DNA of 64,000 nt from Nymphalis io (Eukaryota > Arthropoda > Insecta > Lepidoptera > Nymphalidae). Where the stretch lies: contig NC_065904.1 of assembly GCF_905147045.1 (NCBI RefSeq), positions 4,650,001 to 4,714,000 of the forward strand, given 5' to 3'. The notes beneath the pieces were generated by a model, which made no database searches, was not told the DNA's origin, and worked only from the letters and a program-made list of their open reading frames with translations. Position 1 is the first letter of the stretch. Every line of letters begins with the position of its first letter. Below are positions 33,901 through 47,635 of this stretch, piece by piece. A program made the position numbers and the translations under genes.

Positions 33901-34514
33901 TTTCAGTTTCTTTAAGCGCATACAAATTTAAAACAAAAAATGTAATTGTATTTAATTATATTGTTATCTATGTAACATGAGTTACGTGCCGGTTGTTCTC
34001 GGTAGAACGTACATACATACATTCCAAACCGGTAGCTGCTAGCTTAAAATTTAATTTAATCTTGTAAAGTGACTCAAAAATGCTTGTAAGAGCTTACTTA
34101 AATAAATTATATTCGCTTTGAACTCTTCTACTCAATAATAATTGAAATGTGGTACGCAAAATTGGACTTCAGCACGACCGTCGTTAGTATTCAACTCTGC
34201 AATGATCTCATATAATGAAGTAGCGCATTTTAGTGTCCTCGACTAATGATAACAAGGTTGATGTTGCTTGAAATATTGACTTTTAACTATGAAAATATTT
34301 GTACGTCTCTATTACATGCGACATCGTGTCAGCCTCATTTCAATAATTAACAACGTTGGTTAGGTTTTTCGATACAATGATTAATGGTAAGACTAGGTTA
34401 GGTAGTAACATGAATGAGATGTAGTTCATTTACGTATTGCAATTATTATTTTTAACAAAGAACTTTATGTATAATCTTAGTTGTTGAACAAAAAATAAAA
34501 TACTTACATATATG

Positions 34515-34805
34515 TTTTTTTTATAGAATAGGAAGGCGGACGATCATACGGGCCACCTGATGGTAAGTGGTCACCAACGCCCTTAGACATTGGCATTATA
34601 AGAAATGTCAACCATCGCTTACATAACCAATACGCCACCAACCTTGGGAACTAAGATTTTATGTCCCTTGTGCCTGTAATTCCACTGGCTCACTCACCCT
34701 TCAAACCGGAACACAACAATATCAAGTACTGCGGTTTTGCGGTAGAATATCTGATGAGTGGGTGGTACTTACCCAGACGAGCTTGCACAAAGCCCTACTA
34801 CCACT
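34515..34805 (-). repeat. Family A retroelement, reverse
   Basis: Short poly-T, ATAGAATAGGAAGGCGGACG, ending CCCTACTACCACT. A few changes relative to the youngest copies. Confidence 0.88.
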
Positions 34806-34888
34806 AAATATCATGGTTAACCAACGTTTTGGCATTGTAAGGATTATTATCTAATTATTGACATAACATATTTGTTTTAATAAATTCG

Positions 34889-35160
34889 TAGTCGGACTGG
34901 CAAATCGGCCACCTGCTGTAAAGCACCAGTGTCCATAAACATTGGCACCGTAAGAAATTTTAACCATTCTACATATTACGAATGCACCACCAGCCTTGGG
35001 AACTAAGATATTAGTTCCTCGTGTCTGTAATTACTGGCTCACTCATACTTCAATACTAAGATGGAACACAACAATACTTAGTATTACTGTTTGGCGGTAG
35101 AATATTTGATGTTTGGGTGGTACCTACCCAGACGGGCTTGCACAAAGCTCTAGGACCAAG
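34889..35160 (-). repeat. Family A, old diverged copy, reverse
   Basis: Directly follows another copy in the same orientation. GAATGCACCACCAGCCTTGG and CTACCCAGACGGGCTTGCAC are recognisable; overall strongly diverged. Confidence 0.8.
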
Positions 35161-35274
35161 TAAATGTTAGATATTTCATTTATTTATATATTTTATTATA
35201 AAATTGAAAAAAAAAACCAAATTGATTAAGATGTCTCAATATAATTCCACGGAACGCCACAATAACATTATATT

Positions 35275-35475
35275 ACACAAGTGTGTACGAAAAAACAGGC
35301 CTAATCTCTATTACTACAGACACGAAATCTCATAGGACGGCAATCTGTCGACCGGAGAGATCAGACGTAGGTCCTACAGCTTTATGTGCTTCCTGAGGCA
35401 CGTTTCGTAACATCATAACTCCGAAAATTATATATATTTCATCGGCCAGTACCTGTATTTGAACCTTAGATCAGA
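35275..35475 (-). repeat. Family C SINE fragment, diverged, reverse
   Basis: AGGACGGCAATCTGTCGACC and CTTTATGTGCTTCCTGAGGC match the 39521-39876 copy (GGGACGGCAATCCAACACGA, CTTTACGTGCTTTCCGAGGC). The tRNA head is decayed. Confidence 0.65.
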
Positions 35476-35581
35476 AATTAACTGATCAATATTCTGTTTC
35501 ATAAATATATTGTACTTCATGTTTTCTAAACGTCAAAAAAAAAGTTACATAGATTCTGAATGTTTCCATTCTACCAAGCCA

Positions 35582-35621
35582 TATTTTAAGACCAGTGTAG
35601 TGATGCACTGGTCTTAAAATA
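35582..35621. repeat. Perfect 16-bp inverted repeat
   Basis: Arms 35582-35597 (TATTTTAAGACCAGTG) and 35606-35621; loop TAGTGATG. Confidence 0.93.
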
Positions 35622-36689
35622 AGTTTTTATAGCTAGTTAATGAATTGGCAGCTAAAAGTAGATAATAGTAGGATTAGTAGGACGATAGCAGTCTAAAAGA
35701 TCAGGTCGGAGTTTGTGTGCCAAGTCGTTACTCTATTATTGAAGACGAAATTTATTGAAGACTATTATTGAAGACTGGTCGCTGAGGCCTAATTTTATGA
35801 CAGCCTCTAGTCGTAGGTGTCACAACTTTATCGCTGTCATAAAATTATATATTTATATATTATTTTAACGTTGGAGTTGAAAGTATTGATATGTAAGTAG
35901 GAAAGTAGGTTTAAGTTATAGTCTTAAGGCACAGTTCCACAGCTGTCAAATAAAAATCGTGGGTTCGAATCCGGGTTATAACTAATTAAGTGTTAATGCG
36001 TGTAGTTTGTTTTATTATTTAATCTCAAATGAGAAAATATCGCGAAGAGAGTAATATTTGTCGAAATATATGTTGCCACATTTAGATATATGTATATATC
36101 AACATATTAGCAACGAAGTCCAATTTTTTTATTATTTATTATAAATATTTTTACTATAAATATTAGTATAACATGAGTAAATACGATATAAGAATTTGCT
36201 TAAATATAAAGAAACAGTACAAAAAGATTTCTTCTTTGTTGCATTTAAAAGACAAACAGCAAATGCACTCTCTTTGCGACTAAAGAACTAAGATGTGTAT
36301 TTGCGTTTCTTTTGCGCATTTCACAGACGACAGTAAATGTCTGGTAACCCATATTTTTGTTGGTCAAGGTAATGCATGTATTTTTTTCCGGCCAAGGTTA
36401 CAATTTATGCACTTTACGAGTGATTCTGAACGTTAAATAAAATATAAACTTCGTGGCGTGATATTTCGTTTCGGATGCTTGTAAAATTCATTTTCTCTAG
36501 TCTAATTAGTTTTGTAGTTATCTCGTGCAACTCAATCCAGCGAATTTTAAGGCGTTGTAAAGAGGTTAATTACTTTGAGCGTGCACATGACCTAATGTTC
36601 AGATGCAAGAAAGTTTATTTATTTAAAAGAAACAACTCATTAAATAGTACCTAGTGGTATTTGTTCAACAATTAGAATTTTAATGTTTG

Positions 36690-36890
36690 TAGGTCACACC
36701 AATTCATAAGCTGGTATTCTGTCGTCTGTGTTATTTGTGTTCGAATTTGAAGGGTGAGTGATGACAAAACATCTCCAATTCCATAGTTAATGAATTAGGA
36801 ATGTTTAATGTATTTTTGGTGCTGATGTATCTTTGCAGCGGTTGTGATCGCTTATCGTAAAGTTCCCGTCTACTTTCCTATAATGGTATT
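36690..36890 (+). repeat. Family A, very old copy
   Basis: TTCGAATTTGAAGGGTGAGT, then GGTTGTGATCGCTTATC and CCGTCTACTTTCCTATAATG in the expected order. Confidence 0.5.
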
Positions 36891-37387
36891 GTATATATAA
36901 TTTAAAAAATATATAATCCTCCATGCACTAATGCGTATGTTTTTAACAATTATTAAGTATGAAATACTTTAGTATATGTGTAAGACAAAGTATTCATTTG
37001 TCAAGTTATTCAATAATCCTTTCATAAAATAGGACGTTTTCATGTCGGTACGTATAGAAAATTGAGATAAATGATGTACATATAAAATGAATTAAAGCGT
37101 ACTACCATGCGTTATATAGTGTTGATATACGATACACATACATCGTTAATCAGGGCTGACTGATATTGAATTTAGTTACAAAAAAAAAAACAAAATATAC
37201 TTTATTTAAGTAGGTTTTTACAAGTACTTTTGAATTGACATTTTATAAAATTATATTAAATGTAAAGTTATCAAAGGTTCGAAACGTAGATTCTATCAAG
37301 AAGAAACGGCAAGAACAGTACAAAACATATGGTATAATTAATATTCAAAACAAACTATTTATAAATAAATATAATTATATTGCCGTA

Positions 37388-37687
37388 ATGCCGTAACAGC
37401 CTGTGAATATCCCACTGCTGGGCTAAAGGCCTCCTCTCCTCTTTTTGAGGAGAAGGTTTGGAGCTTATTCCACCACGCTGCTCCAATGCGGGTTGGTAGA
37501 ATTCACATGTGGCAGAATTTCAGTGAAATTAGACACATGCAGGTTTCCTCACGATGTTTTCCTTCACCGTAAAGCACGAGATGAATTATAATCACAAATT
37601 AAGCACATGAAAATTCAGTGGTGCTTGCCCGGGTTTGAACCCACGATCATCGGTTAAGATTCACGCGTTCTTACCACAGGGCCATCT
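37388..37687 (-). mobile_element. Family B tRNA SINE, full length, reverse
   Basis: AACAGCCTGTGAATATCCCA at the left, GGTTTGAACCCACGATCATC B-box region, and ACCACAGGGCCATCTC A-box region at the right. Confidence 0.9.
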
Positions 37688-37999
37688 CTTATCATCGCTT
37701 TGATGGTACGTACGCCTTCGCGGTGTGCGGGGTATGGTTATCAAGACATACTCAACACGTAATTTTTGTATACAGGAGGCAGTTGGCTACCCATAATTAT
37801 ATTAAATTTTGTAAATTGTGTACATTGAATCTGATCAAACATCAATTTCGAGAAATATACAACACATAAACATGACAAATAAACTATATTTATTCTCGAA
37901 ACTGAAATTTATTTTTATTATATTTCGTAACTAAACTTTTTGTACATTTTGTTTTCTTAGTCAGAAGTACATATTAATTAATTCCTACTTCGTCAATGC

Positions 38000-38065
38000 G
38001 CCACCAACAACGCGATCAAATATGTTATGTCCCTTGTATCTGTAATTGCACTGGCTCTTCTTACA
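38000..38065 (-). repeat. Family A fragment
   Basis: AATGCGCCACCAACAACGCG and TTATGTCCCTTGTATCTGTA followed by TTGCACTGGCTC. Confidence 0.65.
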
Positions 38066-39520
38066 AAAAGTCAGAACACAATACAAAATTTCAACAAAAA
38101 GTTGATTAATTGATTAATGTGGGCTACTAATCTATAAAATAACCTGCATAGGTCAAATTAAAATATTATATGAATGTAATGTCCACTTTTTCCTGTATTA
38201 ATTAAAGATGGCTACTGTACTCGTTTAATATAAAATTATTAACAATAACATGAAGCACTATAAAGATAAGAAAAAGTTTGACTTTACAGTTGAAGCGGGT
38301 GGCTTAAAAGGTTTTGAAAGAACACAAAAGTTAAATTTAGCGTGGAATGTTTCATTACGCTGTATATATGGCTGTCCTGACAATATACTATACGTGATAA
38401 AACAGTGGTTTGCTTGGGTTGATAGAATCGTTTATAAATATATAAATATGAATTGTAAGAATACAAAAACAAATACCTATTACTAGTATATTAATTTATT
38501 TTTTCTGCCAGCCCTGTCGTTAATATACTCGGTTGTATATGTCGACGATATTGCGAATGCACAATGTCAGCTTTTCCCTGCAGCATGATTTATAAGCACC
38601 CGTAACAACACTCCCCCTTACAGATGCAGGTTATAATATCCTACTCGAGTTCGAGTTTATTTTCATAACGAGAGCTTGATTTAACAAACCGCCTGAGGTG
38701 TGTTTTCTACAAGTAGGGCGTAGCTTTTATCATATACTTTTGTAGGTACATATTTATAAGTTTCAAGAAGTGGGTTGTATTGACATAATGTCAGTAATAC
38801 AGAATATATACTTTACAGAATCAAATATTAAAAATGAAACATATTTTTATTAAATATTTTTGTAAGTATATGAAGACGTGATTATTCGTCCGCGTCCTAA
38901 GCAACAATTGTTGTTCCAGATTGTATTAAGCCAGTGTAATAGCTTAATAATTTATTGTTTTTTTTCCTAAATAAAATAAATAAAATTATTTAGTTACAAA
39001 TGCTCTGGCCGATCACAGCAAGATTACAGAATCGATATAACTCATTTAATTGTTACAATTGAATAAGTAAAATTAAATAATGTATCAATACTATATGAAT
39101 AAGAACAAGAACAAAATCTAATGAATAAGGCATATTATTCTGTACAAGACAATACTGGTAGATGACGAAAAAGCTAGGAATCAGAAAATTATGTAAAACG
39201 GATGGTTTTTAGTTACGAGGATGTCTAACGAAAACATATTTATTCGATTGAGTAATAATTAGTTTTCACAGTTATCCTTTATTTTTGCAGCATTTTCATT
39301 GACATTTTATATTTTGGAAAAGCTACATCGTTCTTTATATTAGCAATATATGTATGTGACAGTAAAATACTAAAGAAAATGGCGACAGATGGAGACTATG
39401 CAAATGTTATGGAAGACATGTTACGGTTGTGTTTTGTTTAAATTCATAAACAAATGTACCTACTTGCACTTTCGAGCGGTTTCGCTATCCATGAATTAGT
39501 TTTAGTTATTTAGTACTAAT

Positions 39521-39877
39521 AATGTCCTCCAGACCGATTTCGGCCACGGCGGCAATCGCAAGAGAGATTAGCCAAGGAGATATTATAGTGCACAAGTGTG
39601 TGCGCGAACACAGGTGCACTCTCTTTTCCCTAACTCTCATAATCCGATGGGACGGCAATCCAACACGACCGGAAAGAGTTCAGGCGCAGGCCCAACGGCT
39701 TTACGTGCTTTCCGAGGCACGGGAGTGTACACACTTCCAACTTCCAGACTCCGGGCTGCTACTGAGAATTTTCTGACAGAAAAACCCAATGACTTTTTAT
39801 TGGCCCGACCTGGGAATTGAACCCAGGACCTCCGGGTCTGCGGCCTTATATTAAGCCACTAGACCAACGAGGCAGTC
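39521..39877 (-). mobile_element. Family C tRNA-derived SINE, near full length
   Basis: On the minus strand begins ACTGCCTCGTTGGTCTAGTG (A box TGGTCTAGTGG) with B box GGGTTCAATTCCC, then the body CCAATAAAAAGTCATTGGGT and ends near GGAGGACATTATTAG. Diverged copies at 35275, 43385 and 55060. Not a functional tRNA. Confidence 0.85.
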
Positions 39878-40359
39878 AACAGTAGTAGTACATATTGCAT
39901 TGACATTATATAACAATTTGTAAAAAAATCTTTTAAATTTTATTCCCTTAAAAGAAAAACACGAATAATTCATTTTAATCATTAAGACTAAGTGTGGGGT
40001 TGGAATCAAACAAACGATTTATTTAAATTGGAAAAATAACATATAGATAACAAATAATAATAGAAAATAAACATTATTTAAATGTTATTATAATAAACAA
40101 CTCATTAGTTTAAAAGATAACAAGTAAAGGACTTCATAATAAATGAAATATTAATTGGCATATAGTTAGGCTCAATGTAAAAAAAATAATTAAATAATAT
40201 AATTTAACGTAATAAATTTATAATAATAAATTTTATGTTTTTATTAATATATATAATGTAGTGTTTTTTCAGAAAAAATTGTTTCTCAAAATCATATACA
40301 TGCCTTACTTAAAAATAAGAAAATTACTTTTAATTTTTTATTTACGATAAATCAAAAAT

Positions 40360-40620
40360 GATTTGTGCAAGTTTGTCTGAGTGGGTACCACTCATATTCT
40401 ACCGCTAAATAGCAATATACTTAGTATTGTTCTGTTCCGGTGCGAAGAGTGAGTCCGCCAGTGTAACTAGAGCAACAAGGGACATAACATCTTAGTTACC
40501 AAGGGTACGTATTAACGTTGTAATTGATGGTCAATAGTTCTTGCAGTGATCTCTATAGGCCGTGGTGTTACCATCAGGTTGCTTATTTGCAAGCCTGCCT
40601 ACTCTCTAGTGCCTACTCGT
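40360..40620 (+). repeat. Family A, old diverged copy
   Basis: TTTGTGCAAGTTTGTCTGAG, CAACAAGGGACATAACATCT and TTACCATCAGGTTGCTTATT in order. Confidence 0.75.
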
Positions 40621-40650
40621 ATTTTTTTAAACACATTTAGATATTAAAAA

Positions 40651-41146
40651 AACGGGCACGTGTGAGTCGGATTTGCGCTGAAGGTTCCATAGTACCAAAC
40701 AATACTAAAAAATTTACCAGGTTATTTTAAGATTTAGACTTTTAATAGGTTTTCCTATAATTTGTTCGTAACAATTAATTTCCTTTATTTTTTTAAACAA
40801 CAAATTTACGGTTTTCGGATTTTTTCTTATACTTGTACCACAAGATATTGCTTCTTGCTAAATTTCATTATTCTAGGTCAACGGGAAGTATATAGGTTTT
40901 ATTTCCCTTTACAAATGTAATGGGGGAAATGCGATATAAACGGCTATATCTTTTAATTGCGTAGACTCAGAGGTTATTTTAAAGCTCCAAGGGACCGCAG
41001 ACTTCAATATTTGGTATTAATTTTAATTTTATCCTTCTACGCATTCCTGAGAAAAAGTATCTTGATGGACGGACAGACAGACAACGTTCGACATCGACGG
41101 TGATCTTATAAGAATTTCTTTTTTCTTTTAGAAGTACGGAACCCTA
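40651..41146 (+). repeat. Common lepidopteran dispersed repeat
   Basis: Begins GGGCACGTGTGAGTCGGATT and ends AGAAGTACGGAACCCTAGG, with GATGGACGGACAGACAGACA inside. I know this pattern as a frequent lepidopteran repeat; class uncertain. Confidence 0.6.
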
Positions 41147-41230
41147 GGTTATGGTTAAAATGCTAGTGACGTAATACAGTGTTTTACATAAATATATTCC
41201 ATATGAGTTTTTGTTGAAAGATTATGTTAT

Positions 41231-41522
41231 TTTTTTTATAGAATAGGAAGGCGGACGAGCATATGGGCCACCTGATAGTAAGTGTTTACCAACGCCCATA
41301 GACATTGGCATTGTAAGAAATGTTAACCATCGCTTACAATTACCAATGCGCCACCAACCTTGGGAACTAAGATGTTATGTCCCTTGTGCCTGTAAGTACA
41401 CTGGCTCACTCACCCTTCAAACCGGAACACAATAATACCAAGTACTGCTGTTTTGCGGTAGAATATCTGATGAGTGGGTGGTACCTACCCAGACGAGCTT
41501 GCACAAAGCTCTACCACCAGTG
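41231..41522 (-). repeat. Family A retroelement, full length, reverse
   Basis: Poly-T, ATAGAATAGGAAGGCGGACG, ends CTCTACCACCAGT. Slightly diverged (CCATAGACATTGG, CAATAATACCAAGTACTG). Confidence 0.88.
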
Positions 41523-42349
41523 TAAATAAATAATAATAGATTCGTTTAAGATTTTATTATCATATCATACCGAGTTCTTTAAAGTAACTCGAGGTCCCTG
41601 GTATATACAAACTTAATAAAATGGTAATGGCTAGGCCTAATTTTGCAAAGATCCTTTCAAGTATCTATGTCTGTAATTTACGGCTTTGCGATAACAGTCA
41701 CTTTGGACATTTTCTTTGGCTTACATTTCTACAAATTAAAATGTTAAGGATATCATTTATGTATTTAATTTTTCTCTTTTTCTAAATAAATATTAAAATT
41801 ACCTTTTTGTAGAAATTCATTCTTATATATAAATTAACTAAAAAAAATACAAAATCTTAAAAAAAATATTTCAATATACATAGCTTCATTACTATCCTTT
41901 CGCCCAACACTTAATCAGGATTTTGTTAAATTCCTCGCTTTAAAGTAAACGTTATGTTATGAAAATAAGTTGCTGTATTGCTTTTATTTTTAACATTTAT
42001 TTGTTACTAAAAAACATTTAGTTGCGTATTTATTCAATTAAAGCACTCGTAAATTTGAATTTACACTCAAAGAGATGCCGTATTAAAAGGTGTAATATTC
42101 GGCTAGAGTCATCATTTACAATTCTTCGGAACTTAAAGCCCATAGATATGGCTTAGAAGTGACGTGATTTATACCAGACACTTACGCCCCCGTCTAGACA
42201 GGGCACTAAACCCTACCCGATGCTGTTTTGCATTCGTATCAATACAAACATTTCTGCTATTCAAAATACTGAAAATGCTGGAAACAAATTAACTATTTCA
42301 CATAATAGACATTTAGAATTTTATGTCAAATTTAATTTATATTTATGTA

Positions 42350-42600
42350 ATAGGTAAGCGAACAGGCAAATAGGCCGTCTTATGGGAAATGATCCACACC
42401 TCCTATAGCTATTAACGATTCCTTACATGGCAAACAAATCTGGGCGAACTAAGGAATTACGTCCTTGTAATTAAACTGGCTTCTGTTACTTTCCCTTCAA
42501 ACCGAAACACAACAATCTTAGGATTGTTTTTGTTATCGCTGTTTAGCGGTAGAAGAAAGCCTACCCAGACGAGCTTCATCAAAGCCCTATCACCAATAAT
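42350..42600 (-). repeat. Family A, old diverged copy, reverse
   Basis: GGCAAATAGGCCGTCTTATG, CTTTCCCTTCAAACCGAAAC and CTACCCAGACGAGCTTCATC in order. Confidence 0.75.
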
Positions 42601-43156
42601 ATTTATCATAGTTATCATCATGTAGTTTTACCAAGTATCTCATAATGGCTCATATTCACTCTCATATGTCAATATGGAATATAATAATGATAAAATCTGC
42701 TATTTGGCATAGTATCCGATGCAGCGTGCAGTCAGCAGTATGGCACATTACCAAGATATTGCACCGATATCGAACATTACTTGCACGAGGCTCCCATATC
42801 ATGTACATAATAATATATACTCGTCGATAAGGACAGTCTCCTAATATGGAAATCATACAAGACTTGGTGTGGGCCTGTTTATTCTGTTAATAAGTGACTT
42901 TAAAGTTTTAGCATGTATTTTTAGGCATATTATGTCTACATTTAAAATCTTATGTAACTACAAAACAAATTTATGCCAGATTGTAATTTAACTAAGGATA
43001 AAAAATGTTTAAGTTGTTTTATAAGAAGAGATAAATGTAATAGAATAAAGAGCTTCATGAGAGAAAAGCCATTTCCTCATTCCTTTAAGAGGCGAAAGCT
43101 AAATCTTTTTATACCATAAAGATATAAAATAAAGCGAAGATATAACAAAGGCTTAC

Positions 43157-43206
43157 TTGTTTAATAAGAAGCCGTGACGGACGGCGTAACAGGAACTTTG
43201 TATGAC
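43157..43206 (-). other. Exon-like island (50 nt with both splice sites)
   Basis: Minus strand: acceptor CTTTCCAG, 50 nt of GC-richer sequence (GTCATACAAAGTTCCTGTTA onward), donor AACAA|GTAAGC. Two frames are open; no domain. Could be a non-coding first exon of Dg or of an unknown transcript, or chance. Confidence 0.3.
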
Positions 43207-43384
43207 CTGGAAAGAATAAAAAATATCTTAAGTAAAATACTTTTAATAATTTAATTTCAACAAAGACGAATAATGACATTGTAAAAGCCTTGGTATCCTT
43301 TCTAAATTGTGTAACATGTACGGTTTGATCTGCGTCAAGAGCCCAGGTTTGGAAAACCTGGTCTGGTCGATAAAAGTTAACACA

Positions 43385-43520
43385 CATATTTCCAATTCCT
43401 CGGAAAGTACGTAATAGAGTTCTGTTCTGTCTGATCTCTTTCCGGTCGTGTTGGATTACCGTCTCATCGGATGAGGATTAGGGAATAGTGTCTTGTCTCC
43501 ATTTAGAAAGGCCTCTGAGG
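43385..43520 (+). repeat. Family C SINE fragment
   Basis: CTTTCCGGTCGTGTTGGATT then ACCGTCTCATCGGATGAGGA, matching the 3' half of family C. Confidence 0.75.
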
Positions 43521-44914
43521 TAAATCGATTAAGATTACCTACATTATTATTATGATTCTGTAAGTTAACTTGGAAAAAAGAAAAAAAATATATATTTTTC
43601 ACGTAAAAAATGTATCTGTTTTAATCGAGTCTGGCCAAAACTTGATATATTCGAACACTGAGATATTAATCGAATTGGTAGCTACTTTCATCTCTCAAAA
43701 GAGACAGGTTTGTTTCATAACCTTGTGGGATAATTTGCTCTTTTAAAATTCAAGCCTAGTGATCGTTAAACGTTCCTTCAGTGAATGCATTTTTCTCCAC
43801 AGCTGGTTATAACAGTTTATTATTATTTCAATGTATGGACATTAAAACTCTGGTGCATTGCGTGCGAGGCGTTAACATCCGTTTCAACTTCATCCTATCC
43901 TGACCTATTTCGAACGGGAAGTAACGGGTATCATAAAACGTAACTAGAATTAGCTACAGACTGGGATAAAGTTCTATTGTGTAAGGGATGTAGATGATTC
44001 CATAAGCTCTTTCATTTCATAGATATGGATTTATTTTGCATTTCATATATTACGTTAATGCATAATATAGGTAAGTGAAATTAGCAAAATTCTTGAATTT
44101 AATTTTAGTCAAACATCTTATAATGTTTTAAATACTCAATTTGTAAAACATCCCTTTGCTCTGTAAATTTATGTTTAGTAATTATGTCCGTAGATGACGA
44201 GGAATATTTTAGGAACGAAATTCCGACAAATGTGAACCAGTCGTTCTATGTTAACAACTTATGAGTATACGACTCATATTGTCGTATTCTTAGAAGAATT
44301 TAATAGTGTTCATTTTATTTATATTTGAATTAACTAGAAAAAATGGCTAATTAACCATAAGACCGACTCTTGTAAAAGTATTAGCTAAGTATCTTTGTAC
44401 TGTTTTCATATAGAATAATCAAGTACAAAATCAATAAATAAAGTACGAGTAACAGTATGTACGTTGCTCCAATGGTGCTTGGTAGATAAACATATGGTAA
44501 AATTTATTTCGACATTTCTTTTCTGGTTTCTTAACGATGATAACCACGGAATCATTTAAAAACAAACTAAGCACACAAAAAGTCAGTGATACTTGCCAGA
44601 GCCTTAGATATTTTTGATACTTGTATAACATGATGTACCGAGTGTATGTAGGTTCTAAGCAGTGTCTAAGTACTGAATCAACCGTAAAACATAATATAAG
44701 CAGTAAATGAACAATTCTATTTCAGAAAATTGCTATGAAGTAGGTTCGCGTAGAATGCGATGGTTAATCTACATGCCGCGGTTTACATTCTGCGAAGCCG
44801 AGCGTACTTCTCTCGCTTGTTTTACAGAATTTGAATTTCAGTTTTACATTTACTCAAATTTCAAATTGACGTGATTTGAAAGTACAAGTACATCATTGTC
44901 TTGCTTTATAGTAG

Positions 44915-45210
44915 TAGTAACAGTACCAGCCTGTGAATGTCCCACAGCTGGGCTAAGGCCTCCTCTCCCTTTTTGAGGAGCTTATTCCACCACGCTGCTC
45001 CAATGCGGGTTGGTGGAATACACATGTGGCCGAATTTCAGTGAAATTAGACACATGCAGGTTTCCTCACGATATTTTCCTTTACCGTATACCACGAGATG
45101 AATTATAATCACAAATTAAGCACATGAAAATTCAGTGGTGCTTGCTCGGGTTTGAACCCACGATCATCGGTTAAGATTCATGCATTTTTACCACTGGGCC
45201 ATCTCGGCTT
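44915..45210 (-). mobile_element. Family B tRNA SINE, full length, reverse
   Basis: CCAGCCTGTGAATGTCCCAC to ACTGGGCCATCTCGGCTT. Likely target duplication GCTTTATAGTAG at 44903-44914 and 45207-45218, overlapping the element end by a few bases. Confidence 0.88.
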
Positions 45211-47439
45211 TATAGTAGGCTCATATTTAAATATAGGTACAATTCTTTCACTCTATATTTGATATTTTTTAATTTACCGTTTACTGATTTTAATACAAAC
45301 GATATAAATATTCTACTTTTAAAATATATTTTTTATGATGAATATGGATTTTGTCAAGTCAATTGAAATAATGACACCGTTATTTAGTGAAATGTGCATG
45401 TATGAACAAACACCGGAAGTCAGTTCTATTCGAAGAATAAGCAGTGACAGAATTTTACACGGTTTTCGTTAACTAACATAAAAATATGATTCATTCGTTT
45501 TTGCTATAATATATTATGTATCAATTAATTTACAAATAGTTTGGGCCACTTGTATATATATTTATAGCAATTCTATGGAATGTTCTTACAAGTAGTCTTT
45601 GTTGAATACCGAGACGAGCGACTTCAAGAGCCTCGGCAGTCTCGAAACTACGTCTAACTACCAAAAATCCAGGCTGCCTTTTGTGTTTCATATTAAAGCT
45701 TGCTTACTTGACATAAGTTAAATACACAACTGTTGTTTTGTTTATTAAAGTATCATTATTATGTACTGAATAATAATGAAACTTGTTACTTAGTGAGTAA
45801 CAATTTGAATAATTCAAAATTTCTAAAACAATCTTACATTTTGGCAGAGGAAATTCATATTTTCACGAGTCAAATATTTCGTTATTTAAGTTTACTTATC
45901 ATAGCAGCCAGAAACTAACATTTAAAAGCTCTTCGCATATTCATTCCGAAACTTTAGTAATTCCCTTTGGTTCTCGCCGCGAGAAATTCACGCTAAAATG
46001 TTTTCAACTTGAACTGATCCTGAATGAACTTCTAAATGGCCGCAAAGAAACATTTTACACAATACTTTCGTTTTTATTTTATGAAATTATACATTATTGT
46101 CTTTATACTTTTATGTAATATATTTGATTGAATTTTTTACTTTATATATTAAGTTGCTACCCTACCTTAGTTTCGACATCATACGGGTAAAATTAGATTT
46201 TTACCTTATGATACACTGTAAGCAAATGTTACTACCAGTATCGAGGCAAGCGATCTATCCGCCCGTATAAGCATACATCCCCCGCACGTCCTAGTTCCTT
46301 TATCCACGCATTTATTCGAATATCTTGTATAATAAAAAATGTGATTTATTATTTATAGATAACGTTTGAAATTAATATAGAATTTTATTTTAATAAGGAT
46401 TAATTTTGTGTATTACACAAATTGAACAGCGATATCGTAAATTTTTTCCCGTTACTTTTAAACAGTAAAATAGTTACAGATAATTTATTGTAAGAAAACC
46501 GATATACATTTTTGGTACTGTTCGCTTGAAAAGCGCTCGGACTGACTTTTGTCCGTATATGTCCGACATAAACAAAGACAAAGTATCTTAAAAATAAATA
46601 GCATATAATCCTTTTTAACTTTATGCTTTGCCCCTCTTAAACTATAATTTATATAGTTTTAGGACAGTCAATGGTCAAAACAAAAGTTTCATATTAGTAT
46701 ATTTTTGCGATAGTCCGAAAAAAACACACTTTTATAACATAAGTAGGATATTTTTTTTTTATAAATATACAAATGTATTTTTATTTAAGAAATTAATGTT
46801 GTCTGGCGATACCGCGGTTTTGATGGTAATACCTATCGTTTCTTTTGGCGGTCCTAATAAAATAAAATAAAATAACGCTATTTGCCGGGCATTAGCTAGT
46901 ATGTAATGATATACAATCGACGTCTCTTCTATTACACTTTTAAAGCCATTACTGATTATTGTATCGCATGTTTGTAAAAACAAAAATGACTCGTCAAGTC
47001 GACAACTAAGTTTACTATATGAGATCATAATAACTGTGAATCATGAACCGTATGAAACATTACGCATATCAATTTTATGAAGAAAAGAACAAAACTTTAT
47101 ACTTTATGATATTAAATTTTAATTTTTCTTATTTTGCTAACCGCAATGATGCCATTGTTTTAAATAATGACTCTTTTTATCAAAAATAAATATTATGGAA
47201 TAACAAATTTAGTTCTATAAAAACGATATATATATTTAAGTTGCAATTCACTTTCAGATAATTGATACTTTCAAAGTTGATCTATTTCATTTTATTGTAG
47301 TCAAAAAAATGCTAAGAATTGTATTGAAATCTAACTGTCATCAATATTTATAAAAGATTATCGGAGATATCTGTCTGTTTGTTGCTTATTACGTTAAGTA
47401 ATAAACGATGATAATTGAAGCGATTGTAATGAAATTTAC

Positions 47440-47635
47440 ATGAAAGGCCTCTTCTTTTGTGGAGTAGATTTGGAGTTTATTTCACTACGCTACTCCAATG
47501 CGGTTTGGTGGATACTCATGTGGGTGTTTTTTTTTTCATAGCCGAGCATGAGATCTATTAAAAACACAAATTAAACACATGATAACTTCGGTAAAGATTC
47601 ATGTCTTCTAGCTAAAGGGTCATCTTCGCTTTAAT
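47440..47635 (-). repeat. Family B SINE, diverged copy, reverse
   Basis: CTACTCCAATGCGGTTTGGT, CATAGCCGAGCATGAGATCT, CACAAATTAAACACATGATA; the tRNA head is badly decayed. Confidence 0.75.

Noticed and set aside
39522..39820. Two overlapping plus-strand frames
   Set aside because: They lie inside the family C SINE.
39800..39877. tRNA-like sequence with A and B boxes
   Set aside because: It is the head of a SINE with a long body; no reason to call a functional tRNA gene. The same holds for the heads at 5032, 28021 and 63757.
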